A stretch of DNA of 54,746 nt from Acidobacteriaceae bacterium (GTDB lineage: Bacteria; Acidobacteriota; Terriglobia; Terriglobales; Acidobacteriaceae), in NCBI GenBank assembly GCA_903642225.1, contig CAHJWI010000031.1, positions 1 to 54,746 of the forward strand, given 5' to 3'. Position 1 is the first letter of the stretch; the number at the start of each line of letters is the position of its first letter. The notes beneath the pieces were generated by a model. It was not told the DNA's origin. It saw nothing but the letters and a program-made list of their open reading frames with translations, and did no database searches. Both the position numbers and the translations under genes were made by a program. This document shows positions 44,822 to 52,390 of the stretch, in pieces.

Positions 44822-45022
44822 ATGCCAGATCCAAAGCATATCCACGTCAGCGTGCACGTCTACGACAACTCATCCGATGTAGAAGACCTGGTCGAAGACT
44901 TGGCCCTTTCGTTCTCTGCTCTGCACGCCGAACAGTCAGACCCCAAAGCGTGGCTGCGTTCGGTTCGTGCCGCCCTTCAGCTTGCAGACCTACTCGACGT
45001 GTACGGCGTCGGTCGCGTTTAA
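44822..45022 (+). CDS. Small acidic protein, unknown
   Basis: 66 aa. Acidic strand-helix pattern (HIHVSVHVYDNSSDVEDLVE then helices ALSFSALHAEQ and AWLRSVRAALQLADLL). GGAG is 9 nt upstream of the ATG. It meets the next gene tail to tail with a 4-bp overlap. The 200 bp before it hold no gene that I can support. Confidence 0.5.
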   Translation: MPDPKHIHVSVHVYDNSSDVEDLVEDLALSFSALHAEQSDPKAWLRSVRAALQLADLLDVYGVGRV

Positions 45023-45231
45023 CTCAGGCCGTGCCGCCGCTCGAAATCGGCCCGCCATTCTTCATGACTGAGTCTTCGATACGGCTCTGGCACCTGTAGC
45101 TGTTGCTGCTGGTGGAGCTGCCGCTGCTGCATGAGGTCCAGCTTTCGCTGGTAGTAAGCCACGGTCATCATCCACGTGAGAACAGGACCGTACGCTGCCG
45201 TCATCATGAGTAAGAACGTCGCGTTGCTCAT
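45019..45231 (-). CDS. Small membrane protein with glutamine-rich helix
   Basis: 70 aa from ATG 45231, which has GAGG 8 nt upstream. One membrane helix (ATFLLMMTAAYGPVLTWMMT) is followed by a Gln/Leu-rich helix (LMQQRQLHQQQQLQVPEPYR) likely to form a coiled coil. Downstream of the DUF6680-like gene on the same strand. Unrecognised. Confidence 0.5.
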   Translation of the reverse strand: MSNATFLLMMTAAYGPVLTWMMTVAYYQRKLDLMQQRQLHQQQQLQVPEPYRRLSHEEWRADFERRHGLS

Positions 45232-45269
45232 GTCTGTCATCCTCAGAACCAGATTCACTTGCTGTTTAT

Positions 45270-45836
45270 TTAAGGCTGAGTGCCAAGATACGCAGTGTGC
45301 TGCTCTGTAGGTGGCGCTTGTGGCTGTGGCTTCGACGGTTCAAACACCATAACTGGAAGCGCTTTACTTGCATTCCCCAAGTCATTCAGAAAAGCGACTG
45401 CACCAGTATTCTGCGCGTCTCGGTACGCCCATCCCTTCGGAGCATAGCCACCCTGGAAGATTTCGATGGCTTGGATGTTGTACTTCAGCACCTTCCCAAT
45501 CTCGTACAGAAGCCGTGCCAGCAAGTTGTCACGTTTGTCGTTCCACGCCTGTCCTGGGATGTCGCCCTGGGTTTCGTCGTAGAGATGCGCTCGGTAAGTC
45601 TTCCACGCCCCTTGCACTTGAGGGCAACCATAGAAATCGACCTCAACCAAGTTGATTGCGTTCACGTGTTCATTGGAGATTGCCATACGACGAGTCGACA
45701 TCAACGTACGAAACACATGCAGCCTTCGCCGCCGTTGGTCTGAGACCGTTTCTCGCCAAAGAGTGATGCCCACTGCCACGACTGGACCGAGAGCTGTAGC
45801 AGCAACAATGGCCCACGTCTCAGATGAAATTGGCAT
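45270..45836 (-). CDS. DUF6680-like membrane-anchored protein
   Basis: 188 aa from ATG 45836 (open to GTG 45863). N-terminal helix ETWAIVAATALGPVVAVGIT then RRRRLHVFRTLMSTRRMAIS and NEHVNAINLVEVDFYGCPQV, which resembles DUF6680 proteins scattered on mobile DNA. The conserved tail includes WNDKRDNLLARLLYEIGKVL. Function unknown. Confidence 0.65.
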   Translation of the reverse strand: MPISSETWAIVAATALGPVVAVGITLWRETVSDQRRRRLHVFRTLMSTRRMAISNEHVNAINLVEVDFYGCPQVQGAWKTYRAHLYDETQGDIPGQAWNDKRDNLLARLLYEIGKVLKYNIQAIEIFQGGYAPKGWAYRDAQNTGAVAFLNDLGNASKALPVMVFEPSKPQPQAPPTEQHTAYLGTQP

Positions 45837-45907
45837 GGCCGGATCATACCTGGACGCGCTCACGACCCCATAAGTTGAGCACTCAAAGCGTGTTTCGATG
45901 ACTCGGC

Positions 45908-46264
45908 CTAAAACGTGGCCCCGTCAGTACCGTTGATGATGATGTGGAACTCTTGAAGGCCGGATTTGCTCCACTTCCGTGACTGCCAGACCCGGCAAAT
46001 GTCCCACTCCGCCCCGTCCTTCCGCTCCTGCGACCGGCAGTAACCCGGAACCTCCCGGATTGCGTCTCCCGTAACTACTGGAGCTGCCGATATCTGACTT
46101 GCACCAACTGGCACCAGCTTGCACCGGCTCGCAAAATCCGTTGACACGATATCGGCATCGTGACACGCTAAACAAGTAGCAGTTTGTCGCCTGCTGTCGC
46201 CAAATGTAGCCCGTAGCCTACAGATGTAGCTAGCTGTCGACTGCGCAAGTATTACGCCCCCCAA
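45908..46264 (-). CDS. Doubtful ORF over the repeat region
   Basis: 118 codons with a TTG start and no ribosome site. The C-terminal part (EWDICRVWQSRKWSKSGLQE) looks protein-like, but the frame crosses the tandem repeats at 46099-46128. It may be a degraded gene. Apart from these repeats I see nothing in 45864-46305. Confidence 0.25.
   Translation of the reverse strand: MGGVILAQSTASYICRLRATFGDSRRQTATCLACHDADIVSTDFASRCKLVPVGASQISAAPVVTGDAIREVPGYCRSQERKDGAEWDICRVWQSRKWSKSGLQEFHIIINGTDGATF
46086..46156. repeat. Tandem 10-mers flanked by a 9-bp inverted repeat
   Basis: Three 10-bp units (TTGCACCAAC, TGGCACCAGC, TTGCACCGGC; 46099-46128) lie between the perfect inverted copies GCCGATATC (46086-46094) and GATATCGGC (46148-46156). 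Helical-period spacing suggests a protein-binding array such as a centromere, second iteron set or operator. Further ATGTAGC repeats follow near 46203-46230. Confidence 0.6.
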
Positions 46265-46305
46265 GCCCTGGCAGGCGAGGAGGGCGGTTAGATGAACCCG
46301 GCGTT

Positions 46306-46551
46306 CTACTTCAGCAATGCAAGTAGAACAGTCATATTCGTGAACAGGGCGAGAATCACTTCTCCTGGAACCTGTATCTCGAAGTCCTTGTACCGAACCC
46401 TAAAGGGTGGCACGACGGCATCACCTCCCACACCGGCTACGCCCCGAGCTACCAACTCGGGGCGTCGTCGTCTCTGCGTTGAGCGCAGAAGATGAGTTCC
46501 CGTGGTGTCGCTCAATGCGGCCAGACCGATGCAGGCAAGTCCCATTATCAC
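46306..46551 (-). CDS. Putative small protein with C-terminal membrane helix
   Basis: 81 codons from GTG 46551, with GGAG 4-5 nt upstream. The second half (VVPPFRVRYKDFEIQVPGEV then ILALFTNMTVLLALLK) looks like a folded strand followed by a tail anchor. A hairpin lies inside the frame, weakening the call. Unrecognised. Confidence 0.35.
   Translation of the reverse strand: MIMGLACIGLAALSDTTGTHLLRSTQRRRRPELVARGVAGVGGDAVVPPFRVRYKDFEIQVPGEVILALFTNMTVLLALLK
46440..46464. terminator. GC-rich hairpin
   Basis: Perfect 9-bp stem CGCCCCGAG/CTCGGGGCG with a 7-nt loop. No T tract; it lies inside the doubtful ORF 46306-46551, and either the hairpin or the ORF may be the real feature. Confidence 0.4.
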
Positions 46552-46636
46552 CTAACTCCGTGGCGCAATGTTCGCCTTTATTTCGTCCGTGCACCACAGG
46601 TGGTGAATCTGCACCAGAGAGCCGCCAACCAAAACC

Positions 46637-47254
46637 TTAGAACAGCTTCGGCAGCATCTTCTCTTTGATCTTGAAGGGCTTGTTCTTGTGGTCGCCCACA
46701 ACGACGATGAAGAACTCCCCTTTAGGACTCATGGCTCTCACCTTTGCCACGTCATCCAAGCTGAATGTCGCCTCCACCTCTTTGTAGGTGAAGTCGCGAA
46801 ACGCATTTGAACGGTCCACGTCTTCACTCTGGCTAGAAAGCGACTGGATTAGGGTCTGCTGCAACTCGTCGGCCAGCACAACCTTCTGCACGCTGGAAGC
46901 TGCACCAGTCCCACCAATGTTGTTCGGCAGATCGGGCGATGCGTCGACGTGGAGCACTGGTGCCCTCATCTCTGGCGTCACATCGGCAAGCGTGAAGGTA
47001 TTCATCTTCCTCTTCGCCCTGAAGGCCTGGGAAGCGATCCATTGAGCAGGCGTGTAGACGCCCATGCTGAAGCCCGTTGTGGGGCAAGTGTTGCAGCCGC
47101 CCATTTCGTCCTGTAAAGACAGGTGAACGGGCCTCTTTGCTAATCCTGCCGCGATTGCCGCCGACACCTCATCGTCGGTCAAAGGTTTTGCTTGCTGCGC
47201 TCCCGCCATCCCCGCACACATCATTGCCACCGCTACGCACAACACCTTTCGCAT
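46637..47254 (-). CDS. Secreted protein of the element, unknown
   Basis: 205 aa from ATG 47254 with a strong GGAGGAG site. Signal peptide MRKVLCVAVAMMCAGMAGA. The mature part has a CNTCPTTGF pair of cysteines and a C-terminal strand-rich domain (TYKEVEATFSLDDVAKVRAM, then EFFIVVVGDHKNKPFKIKE). No family recognised. It diverges from the XRE gene. Confidence 0.65.
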   Translation of the reverse strand: MRKVLCVAVAMMCAGMAGAQQAKPLTDDEVSAAIAAGLAKRPVHLSLQDEMGGCNTCPTTGFSMGVYTPAQWIASQAFRAKRKMNTFTLADVTPEMRAPVLHVDASPDLPNNIGGTGAASSVQKVVLADELQQTLIQSLSSQSEDVDRSNAFRDFTYKEVEATFSLDDVAKVRAMSPKGEFFIVVVGDHKNKPFKIKEKMLPKLF

Positions 47255-47326
47255 CCGTTCTCCTCCGGTACACAGCAATGCCTAACATACTAAGCATTGG
47301 TGTGTCTCCCCGGCGTCCATGCGGAG

Positions 47327-47566
47327 ATGCCACCGCAGCCCACCACCGATCTATCCAAAGCCTTCGGCGCGGTGATTGCTGAGTGCAGAGCAGAAGCCAA
47401 ACTGACACAGGTGGAGTTAGCTCAGGAATGCGGCCTGGCCCGGAGCTACATCGGCTTTCTGGAGAGTGGCCAGACAAACGCCACAATCAAAGTCCTGTTT
47501 AAGCTGGCCAGTGTTCTGGGCATCGAACCCGATGCGTTGATTGCACGCACGAGACAACAGCTCTGA
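47327..47566 (+). CDS. XRE-family transcriptional regulator
   Basis: 79 aa single-domain helix-turn-helix protein: AFGAVIAECRAEAKLTQVEL, then AQECGLARSYIGFLESGQTN and ATIKVLFKLASVLGIEPDAL. This is the size of phage-type repressors and of C proteins that control restriction genes. TTG 47297 and GTG 47300 are upstream alternatives. It precedes the nuclease-like gene by 81 nt in the same direction. Confidence 0.85.
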   Translation: MPPQPTTDLSKAFGAVIAECRAEAKLTQVELAQECGLARSYIGFLESGQTNATIKVLFKLASVLGIEPDALIARTRQQL

Positions 47567-47647
47567 GCCGGACCCTCCACCTGCGAGAATGTAGGTTCAA
47601 TTTGCCTGACTGACGGCACTTGATGCAGCTTGCGGGTGAGGGCACGC

Positions 47648-48490
47648 ATGAGTTGGGACGAACTAAATATCGAATCTGAAGAAGATGCCCCTAGGCCCGG
47701 AGACGATCATGCCGTTCGTGAGGTCCAGCTTCTGCTTCTGGACCTTTTCGAGAGAAAGCCTGAAGCTGTTTTCAACGAATCTCAGCTAACCGTCCAATTC
47801 GAAAACGACTTCTTTCACTGGGTCACCGTCCGCGCACTGAAAGACTTACGTGAATCTGAAATGGTGGGGAGTGACCTTCAAGAGTTGACGCCAAAAGTCC
47901 CGCTTCGCTTCTACTTCCACAAGCGAAACCGGTATTGGAAAAGGCGAGCTTCTGAAATCCGTAAGCTGATTCTTACCTACTCCGATCAGTCATTCACAAA
48001 TGCCCTTGGCGTACAGGGTGAAATGCTCATCGATGCTGGCTTACCAAGGGTGGGCTTCCTTCCAATGGGAGCAAACGTTCGATCTTGGAATGGCAAGACC
48101 TGGCCGACCACCAAGCATGATCTTGACCGGGTATTCACTCGTGATGGCCTCAATTATGGCTGCGAGATCAAGAACCGCCTCGGATACATCCCCAGAGACG
48201 AGTTTGCGGTAAAGCTGCTCATGTGCCGCGACATGGGCCTGATTCCCTTGTTCGTAGCACGCATGATGCCAAGAACGTACATAGAGGAGGTGCGTAAAGA
48301 AGGTGGCTTCTGCCTTCTCATGAAGTTTCAGTTCTACCCGGTTTCACACCGTGCTTTGGCGGCCCTGGTTCGAAACGAAATGGGCCTCCCTGTCGACTGT
48401 CCAACGCAGCTCGCAGATGCCACTCTCAGCCGCTTTTTGACCTGGCACAAGAAAAAGGTGGAACGAGTGAACGTTCGCACAGCTCTCTAA
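47648..48490 (+). CDS. Probable wHTH plus PD-(D/E)XK nuclease-like protein
   Basis: 280 aa with GAGG before ATG 47648. Residues about 20-75 (REVQLLLLDLFERKPEAVFN, then FHWVTVRALKDLRESEMVG) look like a winged helix. The central region contains HDLDRVF and YGCEIKNRLGYI, an Asp...ExK arrangement typical of PD-(D/E)XK nucleases, followed by a helix pair with FAVKLLMCRDMGLIPLFVAR. Its GC content is below that of the flanking genes, so it is probably foreign. No methyltransferase is next to it, so a classical type II pair is not supported. Fold and activity are inferred. Confidence 0.6.
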   Translation: MSWDELNIESEEDAPRPGDDHAVREVQLLLLDLFERKPEAVFNESQLTVQFENDFFHWVTVRALKDLRESEMVGSDLQELTPKVPLRFYFHKRNRYWKRRASEIRKLILTYSDQSFTNALGVQGEMLIDAGLPRVGFLPMGANVRSWNGKTWPTTKHDLDRVFTRDGLNYGCEIKNRLGYIPRDEFAVKLLMCRDMGLIPLFVARMMPRTYIEEVRKEGGFCLLMKFQFYPVSHRALAALVRNEMGLPVDCPTQLADATLSRFLTWHKKKVERVNVRTAL

Positions 48491-48518
48491 ACAATTTGTA
48501 TTCATACTGGTAATACTT

Positions 48519-48581
48519 AAGTCCTTATTTATGAAGGACTTGACCGGCGGCCAATGTGAATTGATTTTGCAATTCACATTG
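48519..48581. terminator. Two hairpins between convergent genes
   Basis: AAGTCCTT/AAGGACTT (48519-48526, 48534-48541) and a perfect 12-bp AT-rich repeat CAATGTGAATTG/CAATTCACATTG (48552-48563, 48570-48581). They lie after the nuclease-like gene and before the end of the zinc-ribbon gene. Confidence 0.65.
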
Positions 48582-48586
48582 ATTTG

Positions 48587-49009
48587 TTATCTGCGCAGCT
48601 TCTCGCACTGCTCATCGGTCAGCAGCAGCCAACACGATCCACGCCCTGTTCTGATTGCTGCGTCCAAGGCTTGCCGCTCACTCAAGACTCGTGACTCGGC
48701 ACACCGCTCGAACAGCTCCCGTATCTTCCCGTCATCAGCAAACCGGCGAATCCTGCCCACGGACGTTCGGCAGTCAGCCTCCGTCCATTGCACCGTCCAG
48801 CCGCCTCGCAGGAAGAACGTCATCAGTACGCGCCGCGTTTTGGTCGGCACCACCGTTGCTGCGGTCCTGGCCGGCTGTTTGCACTGCTGACACAAGCTCC
48901 GCGCGAGTAGGTCCGCGACGGCTGCAGGCTCACCGATCCACACACCGCATCCGTCGCACCGTGCACCTCGCCTGGTCTGCCGTTCCGTCGACGCTCTCGG
49001 TCCACCCAT
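48587..49009 (-). CDS. Zinc-ribbon protein of the element, unknown
   Basis: 140 aa. Two CxxC pairs (CDGCGVWIG and CQQCKQ) form an N-terminal zinc ribbon. The C-terminal domain FLRGGWTVQWTEADCRTSVG and KIRELFERCAESRVLSERQA looks structured but is not recognised. The ATG has no clear ribosome site. Confidence 0.55.
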   Translation of the reverse strand: MGGPRASTERQTRRGARCDGCGVWIGEPAAVADLLARSLCQQCKQPARTAATVVPTKTRRVLMTFFLRGGWTVQWTEADCRTSVGRIRRFADDGKIRELFERCAESRVLSERQALDAAIRTGRGSCWLLLTDEQCEKLRR

Positions 49010-49325
49010 GATCGGCAGCTTACTAGCGAACGAAAGGCGAAATCCACACCCACCTTGATTAGGAAGGTTCTATGAGCACGGCTGCTTCTTTGCCAGATGC
49101 CCATTCCCACGTCGCTTTGCCACCGCCACGCCGTCGGAGATGCCGAGGGTAGGCTGAGGTACCCTTTCCACCCTCGGATTGCCTCTGTGCGGTGCTTGAC
49201 TGCACAATGTGCGTTTGTTTGTCGAATTGTCAAAGATCATGCCGGTTCCGATTGGTCGGTTCCGTTTTCCTCACCGGCTGGCGAAGCAACTACAGGTTTC
49301 TTGCTTTCTATAGGTCACTACAGGA
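49010..49325. other. Non-coding right arm of the element
   Basis: About 315 bp without a supported gene. It contains TTGACT near 49196 directly followed by a near-palindrome GCACAATGTGC (49202-49212), possibly an operator. Confidence 0.4.
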
Positions 49326-49347
49326 CTACCTATATGCAATGTTTGCA
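49309..49347. other. Dyad at the truncated end of the TlpA gene, candidate junction
   Basis: TATAGGT/ACCTATA (49309-49315, 49328-49334) is followed at once by the palindrome TGCAATGTTTGCA (49335-49347). The last codons and stop of the TlpA-type gene lie inside it. A recombinase site at the element edge is possible but no matching left copy was found. Confidence 0.35.
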
Positions 49348-49847
49348 CGATCTAGCACTCCGCCGTGCGTCAGGGCAGTGCGGCCCTGCTTGTCCACTAC
49401 CAGTGTGAAGGGCATGCCGGTGAGGCCGAGAGTTTTGGCGAGGGTGTCGTTGCCAATGACGGTGGGGTAGGGCATAGCTTTCCCGGTCCAGAACGGCTTG
49501 ACGGTCTTGAAGCCCTCGTCGTCCATGCTGATGCCGATGGTGACGAGGCCTTGCTGGCGGTACTTCCCGTCGTAGCCGACGAAGTAGGGCAGCTCGAACT
49601 TGCAGCCGCCGCACCAAGTGGCCCAGAAGTTGAGGACGACGACTTTTCCGCGTTGCGAGGCGAGGTTGAAGGTGTGGCCGTTGCTGTCTTGCAGGGTGAA
49701 GTTGGGGGCGGGTTTGCGGGCTGCGGCTGGGATAAGGGTGTCGGTAGTGGTGGGCGGGTTGGTGGGTGGGGGATGGTTCTGGGGGACGAGCGGGAAGGCG
49801 AGCAGGAGACCGGTGCAGAGGGTGCGTAGGTAGGCGGTCGAACTCAT
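49326..49847 (-). CDS. TlpA-family thioredoxin, C-terminus apparently lost
   Basis: 173 aa with a signal peptide or anchor (TAYLRTLCTGLLLAFPLVPQ) and a Pro/Thr linker. The active site is FWATWCGGCKFELPYFVGYD (CGGC), and the cis-proline loop is GLTGMPFTLVVDKQGRTALT. Family members continue for roughly 10-15 residues after HGGVLDRANI; here AYR and a stop follow. The final codons lie in a dyad-rich sequence facing the plasmid-like element. The truncation probably spares the redox centre. Confidence 0.8.
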   Translation of the reverse strand: MSSTAYLRTLCTGLLLAFPLVPQNHPPPTNPPTTTDTLIPAAARKPAPNFTLQDSNGHTFNLASQRGKVVVLNFWATWCGGCKFELPYFVGYDGKYRQQGLVTIGISMDDEGFKTVKPFWTGKAMPYPTVIGNDTLAKTLGLTGMPFTLVVDKQGRTALTHGGVLDRANIAYR

Positions 49848-49878
49848 GTGGTGCTCTCTTTGTGTGGAGCCGAGAGAG

Positions 49879-51060
49879 TTAGCGGGGGTGCAGGCTGCCG
49901 GTATCTGGTGGACCACCTGCGTTGCCGGGGCCGCCGACGGGCTGCAGGGCGGGGATGCGCTGGTCGACGTCGGGCAGGGTTGGGAAGGCTAAGTGGGGCT
50001 CTGCCTGGTACCAGTAGGCGACGGAGTAGAAGTTGTCGCTGCGGTGGTTGGCGTGGCCGTGCTCCATGCTGGCGCGCATGGATTGGGTGAACGGCACCGG
50101 CGAGTCGAGGTGGAAGCGATACATGCTGGTGCGGGAGCCGGCGAGCTCCGGGCCAACCACCGGTGCGCCGTGCAGAAGGAAGTCCTGCGGGGCGAGGAAG
50201 CCCCAGGAGCCGAGGAAGTAGTCCTCGCCGCCGATGCCGACGATGGCCGGGTTCTGGCCGTCGATTTCGAAGAGGTCGTTGCCTTCGCCCCACCACTGGT
50301 CCTGGTTCTGCAGAACGGACATGGTGACGCCGACGAACTGGCCGTGGCCTTTGGCTTCGAACCAGTCGTAGTAGCCTTTACCGTCGAGATTGCGCTTGAG
50401 GTTTACGGACGGGTCGCCGTTTTCGTACCACAGGCTGGTGGTGCCGTGGTTGGGCTGGGCCTGCCGATAGGTGGCGTGGAAGTAGAGCGTGTCTTTGGGT
50501 AGCGGTACCTTGTTTACGCGGTAGTCGATGTTCCAGTAGAGATGGTTGAGGGGCTGCTTGCCCTCGTCGGTGATGGTGATGCGGGCGTGTTTTGCGTACG
50601 GCATGGGAAACCAGGAGTTGAGCGCCTTGTCGCTGCCGGCGGAGAGGACCGCGGACTCCCACCGGTAGTACATGCCGTTGCCTAAGCCGAAGAAGTCGCC
50701 GATGGGAGTTTCGACGCTGGACGTGGTCTCGCCGTCCCAGTACATGCGGAGGACGATGCGCTTGAGGGAGTAGGGTTCGCCGTCGTCCAGAGTGAACCAG
50801 ATGTGGGAGACCAGGCCGGGACCGTCCACGTCAAGGATGGTGAGGGTTTCGCCCTGGTTGACGGTGCGCGCGTCGGCGTTGGCACCGGTGGACTCGCGGA
50901 TGCTGGAGCGGTGCAGCGTGTAGGTCTGCTGGATTGTGGGGTCCGGCATCCAGTTGGGGGTCTGGGCGTCGGCGGGATGGACGGGGAAGGCAGCCGTGAG
51001 TGCAAGGCCAAGCAGACGGGTGAAGCGCTTTGCGAAGGTCGTAGGCGTCATCGCCGCCAT
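49879..51060 (-). CDS. DUF2961 (GH172-like) secreted glycoside hydrolase
   Basis: 393 aa from ATG 51060 (frame open to 51087; ATG 51051 also possible), with a signal peptide ending near HPADAQ. HIWFTLDDGEPYSLKRIVLR, YWDGETTSSVETPIGDFFGL and EDYFLGSWGF are DUF2961 hallmarks, and the acidic residues there are candidates for catalysis. Characterised relatives (GH172) act on fructose or arabinofuranose linkages. It lies between the SRPBCC and TlpA genes on the same strand, with short gaps. Confidence 0.82.
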   Translation of the reverse strand: MAAMTPTTFAKRFTRLLGLALTAAFPVHPADAQTPNWMPDPTIQQTYTLHRSSIRESTGANADARTVNQGETLTILDVDGPGLVSHIWFTLDDGEPYSLKRIVLRMYWDGETTSSVETPIGDFFGLGNGMYYRWESAVLSAGSDKALNSWFPMPYAKHARITITDEGKQPLNHLYWNIDYRVNKVPLPKDTLYFHATYRQAQPNHGTTSLWYENGDPSVNLKRNLDGKGYYDWFEAKGHGQFVGVTMSVLQNQDQWWGEGNDLFEIDGQNPAIVGIGGEDYFLGSWGFLAPQDFLLHGAPVVGPELAGSRTSMYRFHLDSPVPFTQSMRASMEHGHANHRSDNFYSVAYWYQAEPHLAFPTLPDVDQRIPALQPVGGPGNAGGPPDTGSLHPR

Positions 51061-51091
51061 CGTACGACAGTTGTGGCTAGAGGGCACGCGA

Positions 51092-51676
51092 TTATGGCTC
51101 TGCGGCGTAGCGCAGGCTGTCGAGCCAGAGTTCGTGAGCCTTGTGCATCAGGTGGCTGCCTGCGGCTGGATCCTTAACGTCACCGGGGCCGATGCCTGTT
51201 TCTTCTGTCGTGACGAGGCAGTCAGCCTGTTGCGGGCCCTGGGTAACGAAGTGCCAAATGTGGAAGTGGCCGTGGCGGGTTTCCGTTTCGTCGGAGCCGT
51301 AGGGGATCCAGCTGATGCGCTGGTCGGGAACGAACTCGACGACGCGGGACTGGATGGGGCTGTTAAAGATTTTGAGTCGGAGGAGGGTGCCCTCGTGCAT
51401 GGGTGCGGGTGTTTCGAAGCTGACGTCTTTAACGATGGCGAGCCAGTTGGGCCAGTCCGTGGCGTCTGCCATGTGAGTGAAGGCGCTGTGGCAGGTTGTG
51501 TGGAGAAGAAGTTCGTTGTGGCTGAAAACGGGGGCGACCGCGGGAGAGTAGGCGGCAGGCCAGTGGATGGCGGAGTCCCGGTGGGCGCGGTCGGCCGTCA
51601 TCTCTGGGGAGGGTGGTGCTTGTGCGCTTAGAGCGAGAGTGGTTATGGTGCACAGGGCTGCAAGGAACTTCAGCAT
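51092..51676 (-). CDS. SRPBCC-like secreted protein
   Basis: 194 aa from ATG 51676 with GGAG 5 nt upstream; signal peptide MLKFLAALCTITTLALSAQA. The mature part HTTCHSAFTHMADATDWPNW, FNSPIQSRVVEFVPDQRISW and HIWHFVTQGPQQADCLVTTE reads like a START/SRPBCC ligand-binding fold. Ligand unknown. Probably cotranscribed with the DUF2961 gene. Confidence 0.7.
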   Translation of the reverse strand: MLKFLAALCTITTLALSAQAPPSPEMTADRAHRDSAIHWPAAYSPAVAPVFSHNELLLHTTCHSAFTHMADATDWPNWLAIVKDVSFETPAPMHEGTLLRLKIFNSPIQSRVVEFVPDQRISWIPYGSDETETRHGHFHIWHFVTQGPQQADCLVTTEETGIGPGDVKDPAAGSHLMHKAHELWLDSLRYAAEP

Positions 51677-51709
51677 GGCGTCTCCGGTGGTGCTGATGAA
51701 CATACCGTA

Positions 51710-51896
51710 GCAATTTTCGGTGCCCAGCGGTCCGGGGTCATGCGGTAGGGCTGCAGGCGTTTGCGCCAAGCGTCGTTTACGCCGAGGGTGTAGCCGCCGA
51801 GTTCTTCCAGCTGCGGGTATCGGTGTGGCCGCGCTCTCGGAGCAGGGCTTCGGGCTCGGCGTAGGTCAGTGTATACAGTTCGAGTAATGAAAGAGC
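51710..51896 (-). pseudogene. Frameshifted gene fragment upstream of the SRPBCC gene
   Basis: Two protein-like segments lie in different minus-strand frames: LELYTLTYAEPEALLRERGH, and after a shift near the GH codons YPQLEELGGYTLGVNDAWRK with RLQPYRMTPDRW. A stop precedes the first segment. This looks like the decayed C-terminal end of a gene whose family I cannot name. The rest of 51677-51950 shows nothing. Confidence 0.4.
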
Positions 51897-51950
51897 TTAC
51901 CCAGGGCGTTGCCCCAGGCTGGTTTGGTGCGCGCCGTTGGCGCTCTTCGT

Positions 51951-52373
51951 TCAGAAGTGAGTCGTGCGGCCAGTCATAAAATCTAGATATCTATAACTCG
52001 CCTCGTTGTTGGTGGCGGGGATCAGGTACTCACCGTCAAGCAAAGCTATCCAGCCATCGCCGGTTCTTTGTGTGATGGCTATGTCGGCTGCTTGGATTTT
52101 ATTGTTGCTGCGGTACAGAATGAATTCGCCGTTGTGTAGGACTAGTCCGCGGGCATTTGTGATCGTGCAGTACGGAATGTGTGCCGTAAGTCGACAGTAC
52201 GCCCACAGTCCCTTGCCATCTGGACCTTGAATGTACGTTGCAGACGGTTCAACGTTCTCCGGGCGAGTAGGTGCGTAAGGGTGAGAGCGAGCGTACCTTA
52301 ACCGCAGCGCTACCGCCCCAGTGGCGAGTACGATGCAAGCCAAGATAAGTGACGTACCTCGAACGCGTCTCAC
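51951..52373 (-). CDS. Single-pass membrane protein, unknown
   Basis: 140 aa from GTG 52373, chosen because the longer frame to 52433 runs inside sdhA. An N-terminal helix (SLILACIVLATGAVALRL) is followed by a soluble, strand-rich domain (YIQGPDGKGLWAYCRLTAHI, then DGWIALLDGEYLIPAT). It follows sdhA by 17 nt. Function unknown. Confidence 0.6.
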   Translation of the reverse strand: MRRVRGTSLILACIVLATGAVALRLRYARSHPYAPTRPENVEPSATYIQGPDGKGLWAYCRLTAHIPYCTITNARGLVLHNGEFILYRSNNKIQAADIAITQRTGDGWIALLDGEYLIPATNNEASYRYLDFMTGRTTHF

Positions 52374-52390
52374 GGCTTTCTCACGCCTTC

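Larger units (their letters stand above)
39311..49347. mobile_element. Plasmid-like element integrated in the chromosome (ends approximate)
   Basis: The interval holds a complete-looking replicon (iterons, RepA initiator, RHH protein, ParA, serine resolvase), small HTH/excisionase-like genes, many unrecognised short genes and a probable nuclease, between chromosomal housekeeping genes. Its coding density and codon use are unlike the flanks; for example 47.6-48.6 kb is visibly lower in GC. The right end is inferred from the shortened TlpA gene at 49326-49347; the left end lies between 39311 and the first iteron at 39449 and cannot be fixed. No duplicated target site was found by eye. A co-integrated plasmid or an integrative mobilisable element would both fit. 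Confidence 0.65.

Noticed and set aside
47327..48490. Classical type II restriction-modification system with C protein
   Set aside because: No DNA methyltransferase motif is encoded nearby, so only the regulator and nuclease-like pair is reported.
39311..49347. Target-site duplication or att repeats at the element ends
   Set aside because: By-eye comparison of 39.31-39.45 kb with 49.30-49.36 kb showed no convincing direct repeat.
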